This document shows, piece by piece, positions 41,828 through 49,246 of a stretch of 64,000 nucleotides of DNA (position 1 is the first letter of the stretch; each line of letters starts with the position of its first letter). Under the pieces are notes generated by a model that worked only from the letters and a program-made list of their open reading frames with translations, ran no database searches and was not told the DNA's origin. This stretch comes from an uncultured Prevotellaceae bacterium (GTDB lineage Bacteria; Bacteroidota; Bacteroidia; Bacteroidales; Bacteroidaceae), in contig CACYYG010000019.1 of assembly GCA_902778535.1 (NCBI GenBank), positions 1 through 64,000 of the forward strand, read 5' to 3'. Made by a program: the position numbers and the translations under genes.

Positions 41828-43234
41828 CTATTGCTTGAGTTTGAAGGAGTTCTCGATACTGTTGATGTCATCCTTGAAGGCTTGGTCTACCATGAGGCGC
41901 TGTTGTACGGCCGAGCAGCTGTGCAGCACGGTGCTATGGTCACGCCCGCCGATGAGCTGGCCGATGCGCGAGGCTGGCATCTTCGTGTATTTCTGCGCCA
42001 GATACATCGAAATCTGCCTGACCTGCACATATTCGCGCTTGCGGCTCTTGCTAAACACATTCTGCTGCGTCACGCCGTAGTGGCGACACACGGTCTCCAG
42101 GATATCATCGATGGTCAGCGGATGATTGTCGGTCTTTACGGCGCGCTTGATGATGCGCTCAGCCAAATGCATGTCGACGGAAGTGTTGTAGACGATGGAA
42201 TAAGCCATAAGCGAATTTACCACACCCTCGAGGTCGCGCACGCTGTCGTTTGCGGTCTCTGCGATAAATTGAATGACGTCAGCAGGAATTTTCAGGCCGT
42301 CGTGGCGGCACTTCGAGTTGAGAATGTCAATACAGAGCTGCGTGTCGGGTTTCTCGAGCTCAGCGATGAGCCCGCAGGCAAAACGCGTCAGCAATCTATC
42401 CTTCACACCTTCCAGGTCCACGGGCGGCCTGTCGCTGGCCAGCACAATCTGCTTACCCAGACGGAACAGATGGTCGAAGATGTGGAAAAAGGTGTCGAGT
42501 GTCCTCGGTGCATTTACCCACTCCTGAATGTCATCGACGATGAGCACGTCGATGGTCTGATAGAAGTTGATGAAGTCGTTGGTGGTGTTGCGTCGCACGG
42601 CATCGGTGTACTGCACCTGGAATAGACGGGCTGACACATAGAGCACGCGGCGGCGCGGATCAAGCCGTTTGCACTCCACGCCGATGGCGTTGATGAGGTG
42701 CGTCTTGCCGCAGCCTGAAGGACCGAAGACAAAGAAGGGATTGAACATCGACTTGCCTGGATGCTGGGCGATGTTCAGACCCACGGTGCGTGGCAGTTTG
42801 TTGGAGTCACCCTCAATAAAGGACTCGAAGGTGTTCTTGGGGTCGAGCTGAGGATTCAGTTCCGGCTGCACACTATCGAAAATGTTTGGCGATTGGTTGC
42901 CGCGAGTGGTAGGTGCAGGAGGGTCAATCGGTACAGGGCGTTCGCCCTCGACCGTTACTCTCTTGCCGTTTTCGTTGTCCACCACGAGGCGATAGGTGAG
43001 CTTGACGTTTGCCTTAAAGCTGTTGTTGAGGGCCCAGGCCATCAGGCGTACGTAATACTGCTCCAAGTACTCGTAGATGTACGGGCTTGGAACCTGCACC
43101 AGCACCGTCGAGAGCTGCTCGTCGTAGCTCTCGAAGACGATGGGCTCGAACCACGTCTTGTATATTTGTTCTGTGACGTTTTGCCTGATGAGATGCAGGC
43201 AGCGATCCCAGAGTTCCTGATGACTCTTTTGCAT
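41828..43234 (-). CDS. dnaA: Chromosomal replication initiator DnaA
   Basis: A 468-residue AAA+ initiator that opens oriC and loads the helicase. Domain I (SHQELWDRCLHLIRQNVTEQ), a variable linker, Walker A GPSGCGKTH (about residues 173-181), Walker B VLIVDDIQEW and the domain IV DNA-binding signature IGGRDHSTVLHSCSAV are clear. The 319-base upstream gap (43235-43553) shows no convincing DnaA boxes or AT-rich unwinding module and no gene, so oriC is probably elsewhere. The best promoter candidate there is a weak minus-strand GAacTTTG near 43340. Confidence 0.97.
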   Translation of the reverse strand: MQKSHQELWDRCLHLIRQNVTEQIYKTWFEPIVFESYDEQLSTVLVQVPSPYIYEYLEQYYVRLMAWALNNSFKANVKLTYRLVVDNENGKRVTVEGERPVPIDPPAPTTRGNQSPNIFDSVQPELNPQLDPKNTFESFIEGDSNKLPRTVGLNIAQHPGKSMFNPFFVFGPSGCGKTHLINAIGVECKRLDPRRRVLYVSARLFQVQYTDAVRRNTTNDFINFYQTIDVLIVDDIQEWVNAPRTLDTFFHIFDHLFRLGKQIVLASDRPPVDLEGVKDRLLTRFACGLIAELEKPDTQLCIDILNSKCRHDGLKIPADVIQFIAETANDSVRDLEGVVNSLMAYSIVYNTSVDMHLAERIIKRAVKTDNHPLTIDDILETVCRHYGVTQQNVFSKSRKREYVQVRQISMYLAQKYTKMPASRIGQLIGGRDHSTVLHSCSAVQQRLMVDQAFKDDINSIENSFKLKQ

Positions 43235-43553
43235 TAGTTTTAGATTGCCGTCTAAACGAAATCCCGACTATTGTCTAACCACACTCTTTTGTCCTTTTTG
43301 AGAGGTTGGCTGTTGTAGGCTTTCGTCAGCTTTCGAGTGCAAAGTTCGTAAAAAAAAACAAACCGTGCAAATTGTCTAAAATTTCTCCTTGTGTTTACAA
43401 TCCGTGTAACGTCCTCTTTTCTCGCTAATTATGGTGTTTCACGTTTTTTTACTTACTTTTGCTCTTGCAGGATTGAAATTCTTTGTTGTTCAACGACTTG
43501 CGAAATGCGGAATCGCATTTTGAATGGTCTTTGTTATTTAGACAAAAATAAAA

Positions 43554-44456
43554 TTACTTAGCTTTTTTGCCAAAGACGGAGACATTGATGTAGCGTCTTG
43601 GATGCTGCTTGAAGTCGACAAGCAATGAGTCGACGTCACGCATCGTGGTGGTGATGTTTTCGTAGAGACGGGCATCGTTGAGCAACATTCCCACTGTTCC
43701 TCGTGGACTGTTCAGGGCGGCGGTGAGTTGCTGTACGTTGGCCAGCGTCTGGTCTACACGCTGCATCGTAGCCTGAAGGTCAAGCTGAGTGAGGTTGCCT
43801 GTCAATGTCTGTGTATTGTCGAGCACGCCCTCGGCCTTCGTCATCATTTGCGGTATTTCGCGGTTCAGCTGAGCCGTGAGATGATTCAGCTGGCGTGTTG
43901 TTGTGTTCAGGCTGGCAGTCAGTTCCTCCGTGTTGTGCAGCGTGGCGGCAATGGCGGGGTCGGAAACGAGTGTCTGCAGGCTGACAAGGATGGTGTCGAG
44001 CTTGGGCAGCAACGCTTCCACCTGCGGCATCATGGCTGCAGCCTTGTCCATCAGTCCTTTCTGCTGTATGCCTTCGATGGTGTCACCTTTGACAAGTATA
44101 CGGCCTGTGGCGGGGCCGAGGCGCAGCTCCAGCTTCACGTTGCCGATGAAGTCGCTCACCACTTCAGCGTGGGAGCCCTCATGGATTTGCAGCTTGGGGT
44201 CGAGGTCAGCGGCAGCTATGATACAGTCGGGTTTTGAATAGTCGTAGTCGATGCTTGTAACCACGCCCACACGATAGCCATTGGCATAGATCGGACTCGA
44301 TGCCGACAAGCCGCTGATGTCGTTGAAGCGGATATAATAGGCCTCGTTTGACGAGAACAGCGACAAGCCTTTGAGGAAATGCATGCCAATAAACAGCACC
44401 ACGATGGCCACGATGGCCACCAGTGCAATCTTTACTTCTTTGGTAAAAAACTTCAT
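43554..44456 (-). CDS. MlaD-family (MCE domain) lipid-transport protein
   Basis: A 300-residue inner-membrane-anchored periplasmic protein. One N-terminal membrane helix (VKIALVAIVAIVVLFIGMHF) precedes an MCE domain (YIRFNDISGLSASSPIYANG, GSHAEVVSDFIGNVKLELRL) and a long helical region with coiled-coil character (residues about 135-270). MCE proteins form hexameric channels that move phospholipids between membranes. Permease and ATPase partners are not adjacent. It follows the amidase gene by three bases, so the two are one operon. Confidence 0.9.
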   Translation of the reverse strand: MKFFTKEVKIALVAIVAIVVLFIGMHFLKGLSLFSSNEAYYIRFNDISGLSASSPIYANGYRVGVVTSIDYDYSKPDCIIAAADLDPKLQIHEGSHAEVVSDFIGNVKLELRLGPATGRILVKGDTIEGIQQKGLMDKAAAMMPQVEALLPKLDTILVSLQTLVSDPAIAATLHNTEELTASLNTTTRQLNHLTAQLNREIPQMMTKAEGVLDNTQTLTGNLTQLDLQATMQRVDQTLANVQQLTAALNSPRGTVGMLLNDARLYENITTTMRDVDSLLVDFKQHPRRYINVSVFGKKAK

Positions 44457-44459
44457 GTC

Positions 44460-45653
44460 TTATCTGTTGTTGCGGCGGAACTCCTCGATGGCGTTGTTGA
44501 CGTCAACGCGCTCGCCGTTCTTGAATGCTATGATGAACGCCTGCGGGAACTTGTCGAGGATGTCCTTGCGCAGTTGCTTAATGTCGTTGTAGTTTTCCGA
44601 TGCGCCCACGGTGTATTTCCACAGGTTGCCCTCCTTGTAGCTGTCAACGCCCTGCAGGCCTTTGAACTGTCGGTCGGTGGGCGAAAGCTGTCGGTCGGTG
44701 GCCATAATCTGAACTTTGAAGACGGGAGCAGAGGTGGTAGTGGCGGGAGTAGCCGGTTGGGCGGGTGTTGTGGGTTGAGTTGCAGGAGGTGTTGGTGTCG
44801 CAGGCTGAGCAGGTCGGGCCGGTGTCGTGGGCGACGTCTGCGTGCGCTTGTTCTTATATGCCACAAAAGCCTGGTAGATGCCTTTTCCCATCTTGTCGAC
44901 ATTGGCTTGATTCGTGAGATAGGCAGCCTCCGAGACAGTTGTGATATATCCCAGTTCAATGAGGCAGGCGGGCATCGACGTCTCGCGCAGCACGAGAAAT
45001 GCATCCTGCTTCACACCCTTGTTAGGCCGTCCGGCAGTGTTGCACACATTTTTCTGAATGAGCTGCGCCAGCTCGACGCTCTCAGCCATATTCGTCTCGT
45101 TGACGATGTCAAAAATGATGTAGCTTTCAGGCACATTAGGGTCGAAGCCAGCATAGTGCTCGCGGTAGTCGCTCTCGATGGTGATGACCTCGTTCTCACG
45201 CATGGCGGCGCTGCGCTTCTCGTCCGAGCGGCGCATACCCATCGTATAGGTCTCCATACCTGAGACGGCCCTTCGGCTCTCTACAGAATTGGTGTGGATG
45301 GAGATGAACACGTCGGCCTTGTTGCGGTTGGCAATGTCGGCGCGCTCGTGCAGCGGGATGAAGACGTCGGTCTTGCGGGTGTAGATGACCTTCACGTCGG
45401 AGCAGTTCTGCTCCACCAGTTTGCCGAAGGCCAGCGCCACGCTGAGATTGATGTTCTTCTCCTTGGCGCGGTTGGCGCAGGCGCCGGCGTCCTTGCCACC
45501 GTGTCCGGCATCGATGACGAGCACAAACTTGTCCTTGTCGGCGGCCGAGGACGGAAGGAGTGAGAAGCATGAGACAAGAAGCACCAGCAGCGCTTTCACC
45601 GCCCACAAAGTCTTCCATCGTGAGGTCTTATTCATATAGTTATACATTGTCAT
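44460..45653 (-). CDS. N-acetylmuramoyl-L-alanine amidase with SPOR domain
   Basis: A 397-residue exported peptidoglycan amidase (Amidase_3). Zinc ligands are expected in DAGHGGKDAG, KEKNINLS and SIHTNS, with the catalytic Glu in LIELGYITT. After the catalytic domain comes a Pro/Thr/Ala-rich linker (about residues 270-310) and a C-terminal SPOR domain (FKVQIMATDR ... FIIAFKNGERVDV) that would target it to denuded glycan strands at the septum. The ATG at 45653 is used, and an ATG six codons in also precedes the signal peptide. It overlaps folB by 14 bases. Confidence 0.92.
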   Translation of the reverse strand: MTMYNYMNKTSRWKTLWAVKALLVLLVSCFSLLPSSAADKDKFVLVIDAGHGGKDAGACANRAKEKNINLSVALAFGKLVEQNCSDVKVIYTRKTDVFIPLHERADIANRNKADVFISIHTNSVESRRAVSGMETYTMGMRRSDEKRSAAMRENEVITIESDYREHYAGFDPNVPESYIIFDIVNETNMAESVELAQLIQKNVCNTAGRPNKGVKQDAFLVLRETSMPACLIELGYITTVSEAAYLTNQANVDKMGKGIYQAFVAYKNKRTQTSPTTPARPAQPATPTPPATQPTTPAQPATPATTTSAPVFKVQIMATDRQLSPTDRQFKGLQGVDSYKEGNLWKYTVGASENYNDIKQLRKDILDKFPQAFIIAFKNGERVDVNNAIEEFRRNNR

Positions 45654-46023
45654 CTTTTCTCTTACAACGGATTTCTACGCCGGCACCAGCGCAATCAACA
45701 CCCATTGGCGGGTTTTCCTTCGTCAGCTTCAGGTCAACCGACATGGCCTGTGGGAAACGGTCAAGGATGGCGTTGGCGATGCGTCCGGCAGCATGCTCCA
45801 GCAGGCGCGAAGGCTGATTCATCTCTTCTCTCACCACCTCTACCACGTCGGCATACGACAGAGCATGTCGGATGCTGTCGCTCTCCATAGCCCTATAAAT
45901 ATTATAATGTACGCGCACGCAGACAAGAAACCACGCGCCCACGCGCTGCTCCTGCTCCATAACGCCGTGGCGGGCATAAAGCCGCAGGTCGTTGATGAAT
46001 ATGGAGCTGCTCTTCAGTTTCAT
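45640..46023 (-). CDS. folB: Dihydroneopterin aldolase
   Basis: A 127-residue folate-pathway enzyme that splits 7,8-dihydroneopterin to hydroxymethyl-dihydropterin and glycolaldehyde. It starts at the ATG at 46023 (MKLKSSSIFINDLRLYARHG). The family pattern LYARHGVMEQEQRVGAWFLV, SYADVVEVVREEMNQPSRLL and the active-site Lys region VDLKLTKENPPM are present. The open frame upstream of 46023 is antisense noise over the preceding gene. The start overlaps the end of the preceding gene by four bases (ATGA). Confidence 0.93.
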   Translation of the reverse strand: MKLKSSSIFINDLRLYARHGVMEQEQRVGAWFLVCVRVHYNIYRAMESDSIRHALSYADVVEVVREEMNQPSRLLEHAAGRIANAILDRFPQAMSVDLKLTKENPPMGVDCAGAGVEIRCKRKDDNV

Positions 46024-46679
46024 ATCTCGCTGCTGTCGTTGGCCTCGGGTTGTCCGGGCAGGTATTTCTTTAATGCACGCTCTACACCGTTTTTCCAAGT
46101 GTTGATGCTCTCGTCCTTCAGCTGCAGGGAAGACACCAGACGGATGACGTGCTCGATGGGCATGCGGTAGCGCAGCACGCCGGAGATGAGCTTGGCGTAG
46201 TTCCAATACTCGGGGTTGAACTTCTCCGACAGACCTTCAACGGTAATCTTATAGCCGCGTGTGTTCTCAAACTGGAAGTCATAGCGCTTCGTGCCGTCGC
46301 TGTTCACCTGCTTCACTATCTTGCCTTTGCTCACCGACTTGGGCAGCATAATGCCCTCGTCGTCATCCTGCAGGCCAGTGAAGATTTCGTAGGGATAGCC
46401 GTTGAGCAGGCCGACCAGCGCCACCCACTTCTCCTTGTTGTTCTGAAAGCGCACCACGTCGCACTCCAGCACCTGCGGACGCACCTCCGTCACCTGCGGC
46501 CTGGGCTCTATGGGCAGCGGCGTCTCAGTGGATATAGTGTGCAGATGTGCAAGCAGACGCTTGGCTTGTGCTGCGCTGACGGGCTTTTTGTTGCCTTTGT
46601 CCATTTCGGTCAGCATCTCGGCCAGGTGCTGTTCGCCACCCAATGCGTTGATCCATGTTGCCAGAATATCCTTATCCAT
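46020..46679 (-). CDS. Stand-alone ribonucleotide reductase C-terminal domain
   Basis: A 219-residue protein. From about residue 65 it matches the C-terminal domain of long (adenosylcobalamin-type or related) ribonucleotide reductase large chains: VVRFQNNKEKWVALVGLLNG, PYEIFTGL, GYKITVEGLSEKFNPEYWNY, AKLISGVLRYRMPIEHV and ESINTWKNGVERALKKY. The catalytic barrel is absent, as is the Cys-rich tail. The N-terminal 60 residues (MDKDILATWINALGGEQHLA) are unlike it. It has its own promoter and is coupled to folB, so it may be a real gene of unknown role rather than debris. Confidence 0.75.
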   Translation of the reverse strand: MDKDILATWINALGGEQHLAEMLTEMDKGNKKPVSAAQAKRLLAHLHTISTETPLPIEPRPQVTEVRPQVLECDVVRFQNNKEKWVALVGLLNGYPYEIFTGLQDDDEGIMLPKSVSKGKIVKQVNSDGTKRYDFQFENTRGYKITVEGLSEKFNPEYWNYAKLISGVLRYRMPIEHVIRLVSSLQLKDESINTWKNGVERALKKYLPGQPEANDSSEI

Positions 46680-46710
46680 TGTCGTCGTCGTTTGTTTGCA
46701 TTTTCGAGCG

Positions 46711-46769
46711 CAAAGATACGAAAAAAGTGGGATTTATGGGTTTAGAATGGGAAAAATTTAGTAATTTTG
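46711..46769. promoter_or_regulatory. Divergent -7 elements
   Basis: A minus-strand TAtcTTTG at 46711-46718 serves the RNR-like gene, and a plus-strand TAatTTTG at 46762-46769 serves the nitroreductase gene; both are well placed relative to the ATGs. Confidence 0.65.
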
Positions 46770-46800
46770 CACGCAATTAAGTAAAAAATGCAAAATACTG

Positions 46801-47538
46801 ATGAAAAACCTAAGCACGCGGCGCACCATTCGCCGATATAGTGACCGGCCTGTGGACGATGGCCTTCTGGAAAGTCTCATCGATGAAGCCACACGCACGC
46901 AGACAATGGGCAACCTGCAGCTCTACAGCGTCGTCATCACCCGCTCGCAGGAGATGAAGGAGAAACTGTCGCCGGCACACTTCAACCAGCCTATGGTGAT
47001 GCAGGCCCCTGTGGTGCTTACCGTCTGTGCCGACTTCAACCGTACAAGCCAGTGGGCACGATGCCGCCAGGCCGAGCCGGGCTACGACAATTTCCTTTCA
47101 TTCATCAATGCCGCCACCGATGCGCTGCTCTTCACCCAGACGCTATGCTGTCGCCTCGATGAGGAAGGGCTGGGCTACTGCTACCTTGGCACCACCGTTT
47201 ATCAGCCGCAGCTCATCATCGACATCCTGCAACTGCCCAAGCTGGTGATGCCAGTCGCCACGCTTACCGTCGGCTGGCCCGACGAGAATCCTCCGCAGAG
47301 CGACCGTCTGCCGCTGAAAGCTCTTGTCCACAACGAGACCTATCAGGACTACACGCCGCAGACGATAGATCAGTTTTATGAATACAAGGAAAACCTGCCC
47401 GAGAACCGGCATTTCGTTGAAATCAACAACAAGCAGACGCTGGCGCAGGTCTTCACCGACATCCGCTACACCCGCAGCGACAACGAGGCAATGAGTCAGG
47501 GCCTGTTTGACGCCCTGCGTCATCAGGGATTCCTGTAA
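46801..47538 (+). CDS. Nitroreductase-family flavoprotein
   Basis: A 245-residue FMN-dependent oxidoreductase. Typical elements are the N-terminal RRTIRRYSDRPVDDGLLESL (FMN phosphate-binding Arg residues), QTMGNLQLYSVVIT and the core GLGYCYLGTTVYQPQLIIDI with VMPVATLTVGWPDENPPQSD. The substrate (nitroaromatic, quinone or a metabolite) is unknown. The stop codon overlaps the convergent GH5 gene by 16 bases, which is tight but plausible. Confidence 0.92.
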   Translation: MKNLSTRRTIRRYSDRPVDDGLLESLIDEATRTQTMGNLQLYSVVITRSQEMKEKLSPAHFNQPMVMQAPVVLTVCADFNRTSQWARCRQAEPGYDNFLSFINAATDALLFTQTLCCRLDEEGLGYCYLGTTVYQPQLIIDILQLPKLVMPVATLTVGWPDENPPQSDRLPLKALVHNETYQDYTPQTIDQFYEYKENLPENRHFVEINNKQTLAQVFTDIRYTRSDNEAMSQGLFDALRHQGFL

Positions 47539-48881
47539 ACTTTCCTCACCGTTCCGTCTGCCTCACGGATGATGTTCAATCCACGCTGTGGGGCTGGTAG
47601 CCTGTGTCCAGAAAGGCTATAGTAGACATCTGGCTGCGAGGGGCTGGCTTCTATGTGAGTGATGCCCTGATAGCCTTCATCGCCGTAGTAGCCCTTGATG
47701 ATGGCATCCTTCAGGTCGGCCTCGTTGAATTCAGGAACAGAGCGGTGCTGGCCGTCAGAGAGTCCCATCCAGTAGAATGTTCCCATGTTGTTGGCCTTCG
47801 CCTGTTCCACGAAATAGCGGGCAAAGGCAAGCATATTGCTGTGATAGTTGGCGTATCCGTTTTCAGTCGAGGTTCCCCACTCGCCAAAGATGACGGGTGC
47901 GCCTTTCAGGTTCGTCTTCAGTGCGCTGATTGTCTGTTTCACCTCGCTCTTGGCAGAGGAGAGGCTCTTCACGTCGATATAGCTGTGCACCTCGAAGATG
48001 AGGTGGTCCTTCACATTGTCTGCGGGCAACTTCAGCTTCTTCAGAGGGTCTTGCAGGTGCGAGCTCCACGTGCCGCTGCCGCTACTTGCGCTGTAGGTGC
48101 TGACGATGAGGTTGCGCTGTGCGTTGTTGCCGCCCGTTGCGCGGACAGCATCGACAAAGCTCTGGGCATAGCTGTTGATGGCATTGTAGGCTGAAGTGGC
48201 TACGCTGCTGTTGTAGTTGTTGGGGGCTGCAAACGATGCAAAACACCACGAATCATAGGTGTCGAGCATCTCGTTGTAGCCCTCGAAGAGCAGATGCTCG
48301 TCATAGTCCTTGAACTCCTCGGCAATCTGCCTCCAAACCTCCTCGTAGCGCTCCTTCTGCTTGGCATAGTCGGCCTCGCTGGCAATGAGCCACGCTGTGC
48401 TGGAGGCTCCTGTGTCGTGATGAATGTTGAGGATGCAGTACATGTCTTGACTGATGACGTAGTCTACCACCTCATGTACGCGCTTCATCCAGGCCGTCTG
48501 AATCTTCGTGCCGATGTCGTCGTTGGCCATATCCCACACCGTACCCGTCAGCTGGAACTTTGCCTCCATGTGCGGATACCACGTCACAGGCACGCGGATG
48601 GCGTTGAAACCCGCCTCCTTGAACAGTTTCATCAGCTCGGGCTTTGTCACGGGCTGTCCCCACGCCGTCTCATAGTCTTTAGGCGTGCGTTGCGACCATT
48701 TCTCAATCCACATGTTGTTCACATCGCCCGAATTGCTGTCGAGCGTATTGCCCAGGTTCCAGCCTACCCGCATATTGGCAACGGCCTCTGTCGCCGTTTC
48801 GAAATCGTCGGCCAGCATCGTCTGACTGCCCATTACCATCAGGGCAATGAATAGCATCTTCTTCAATAATGTCGTGTGCAT
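47523..48881 (-). CDS. GH5 endoglucanase (cellulase)
   Basis: A secreted glycoside hydrolase, 452 residues from the ATG at 48881 (signal LLKKMLFIALMVMGSQTMLA). ATGs at 48899 and 48971 lie at or above the transcription start implied by the -7 element at 48907-48914. Motifs: VGWNLGNTLD, NAIRVPVTW, LNIHHD, the acid/base Glu in FEGYNEM (E204) and the nucleophile in GEWGTS (E334). The C-terminus has YYSLSGHRLPAPQRGLNIIR, a tail also seen on the genes at 56682 and 61451. A four-unit gtaacc array lies about 110 bases upstream of the -7 element. Beta-1,4-glucan is the likely substrate. Confidence 0.93.
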   Translation of the reverse strand: MHTTLLKKMLFIALMVMGSQTMLADDFETATEAVANMRVGWNLGNTLDSNSGDVNNMWIEKWSQRTPKDYETAWGQPVTKPELMKLFKEAGFNAIRVPVTWYPHMEAKFQLTGTVWDMANDDIGTKIQTAWMKRVHEVVDYVISQDMYCILNIHHDTGASSTAWLIASEADYAKQKERYEEVWRQIAEEFKDYDEHLLFEGYNEMLDTYDSWCFASFAAPNNYNSSVATSAYNAINSYAQSFVDAVRATGGNNAQRNLIVSTYSASSGSGTWSSHLQDPLKKLKLPADNVKDHLIFEVHSYIDVKSLSSAKSEVKQTISALKTNLKGAPVIFGEWGTSTENGYANYHSNMLAFARYFVEQAKANNMGTFYWMGLSDGQHRSVPEFNEADLKDAIIKGYYGDEGYQGITHIEASPSQPDVYYSLSGHRLPAPQRGLNIIREADGTVRKVYRNP

Positions 48882-48906
48882 ATTATTCTTCCGATTCATT
48901 CTGCTG

Positions 48907-48914
48907 CAAAGGTA
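48907..48914 (-). promoter_or_regulatory. -7 element of the GH5 gene
   Basis: The minus strand reads TAccTTTG, placing the transcription start near 48900 and favouring the ATG at 48881. Confidence 0.6.
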
Positions 48915-49021
48915 GGCCTTTCTTTTGAAACAGCCAAATGATTCTATACGAAAATGGCAAAACCATACCATTCTTATGAAGGTAATTTAGCACGATGATG
49001 CCCAAAAGCTTCAAAACATCG

Positions 49022-49109
49022 GTAACCACGTGGGTTACTAACTGTAACCACGTGGGTTACTGTCAGTAACCATGCGGGTTACAGTTAGTAACCCACGTGG
49101 TTATGAGCT
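49022..49109. repeat. Four-unit gtaacc palindrome array, 22-bp period
   Basis: Units start at 49022, 49044, 49066 and 49088, each with the near-palindrome gtaaccacgtgggttac or a close variant, plus five-base spacers. The array is preceded by cttcaaaacatcg, also present before the array at 56564. It is about 110 bases upstream of the GH5 -7 element. Confidence 0.88.
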
Positions 49110-49153
49110 CAACCACACATGGTTTGTGGTGAACTGAGCGTTATAATACCAAA

Positions 49154-49199
49154 CAAAACAAGAAACAGCCAGGTTTTAGTCTGGCTGTTTCTTGTTTTG
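49154..49199 (-). terminator. Terminator of the carboxyltransferase gene
   Basis: Perfect 19-bp arms (49154-49172 and 49181-49199, starting caaaacaagaaacagccag) enclose an eight-base loop. It follows the gene ending at 49247 on the minus strand and is the strongest hairpin in the window. Confidence 0.85.
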
Positions 49200-49246
49200 C
49201 TTGGTTTTGTTTCAGACGCGAAGTGCGTTATGACGCAGTCTGGTTA

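Noticed and set aside
43235-43553. oriC next to dnaA
   Set aside because: No cluster of ttatccaca-like boxes and no distinct AT-rich unwinding stretch were found.
45640-46206. Longer folB reading frame starting at 46206
   Set aside because: The first 61 codons are antisense-like noise over the RNR-domain gene; the folB family start is the ATG at 46023.
49022-49109. Possible CRISPR array
   Set aside because: Units are 17-bp palindromes with five-base spacers; spacers are too short and no cas genes are present. The same holds for the arrays at 10791, 23683, 33577 and 56564.
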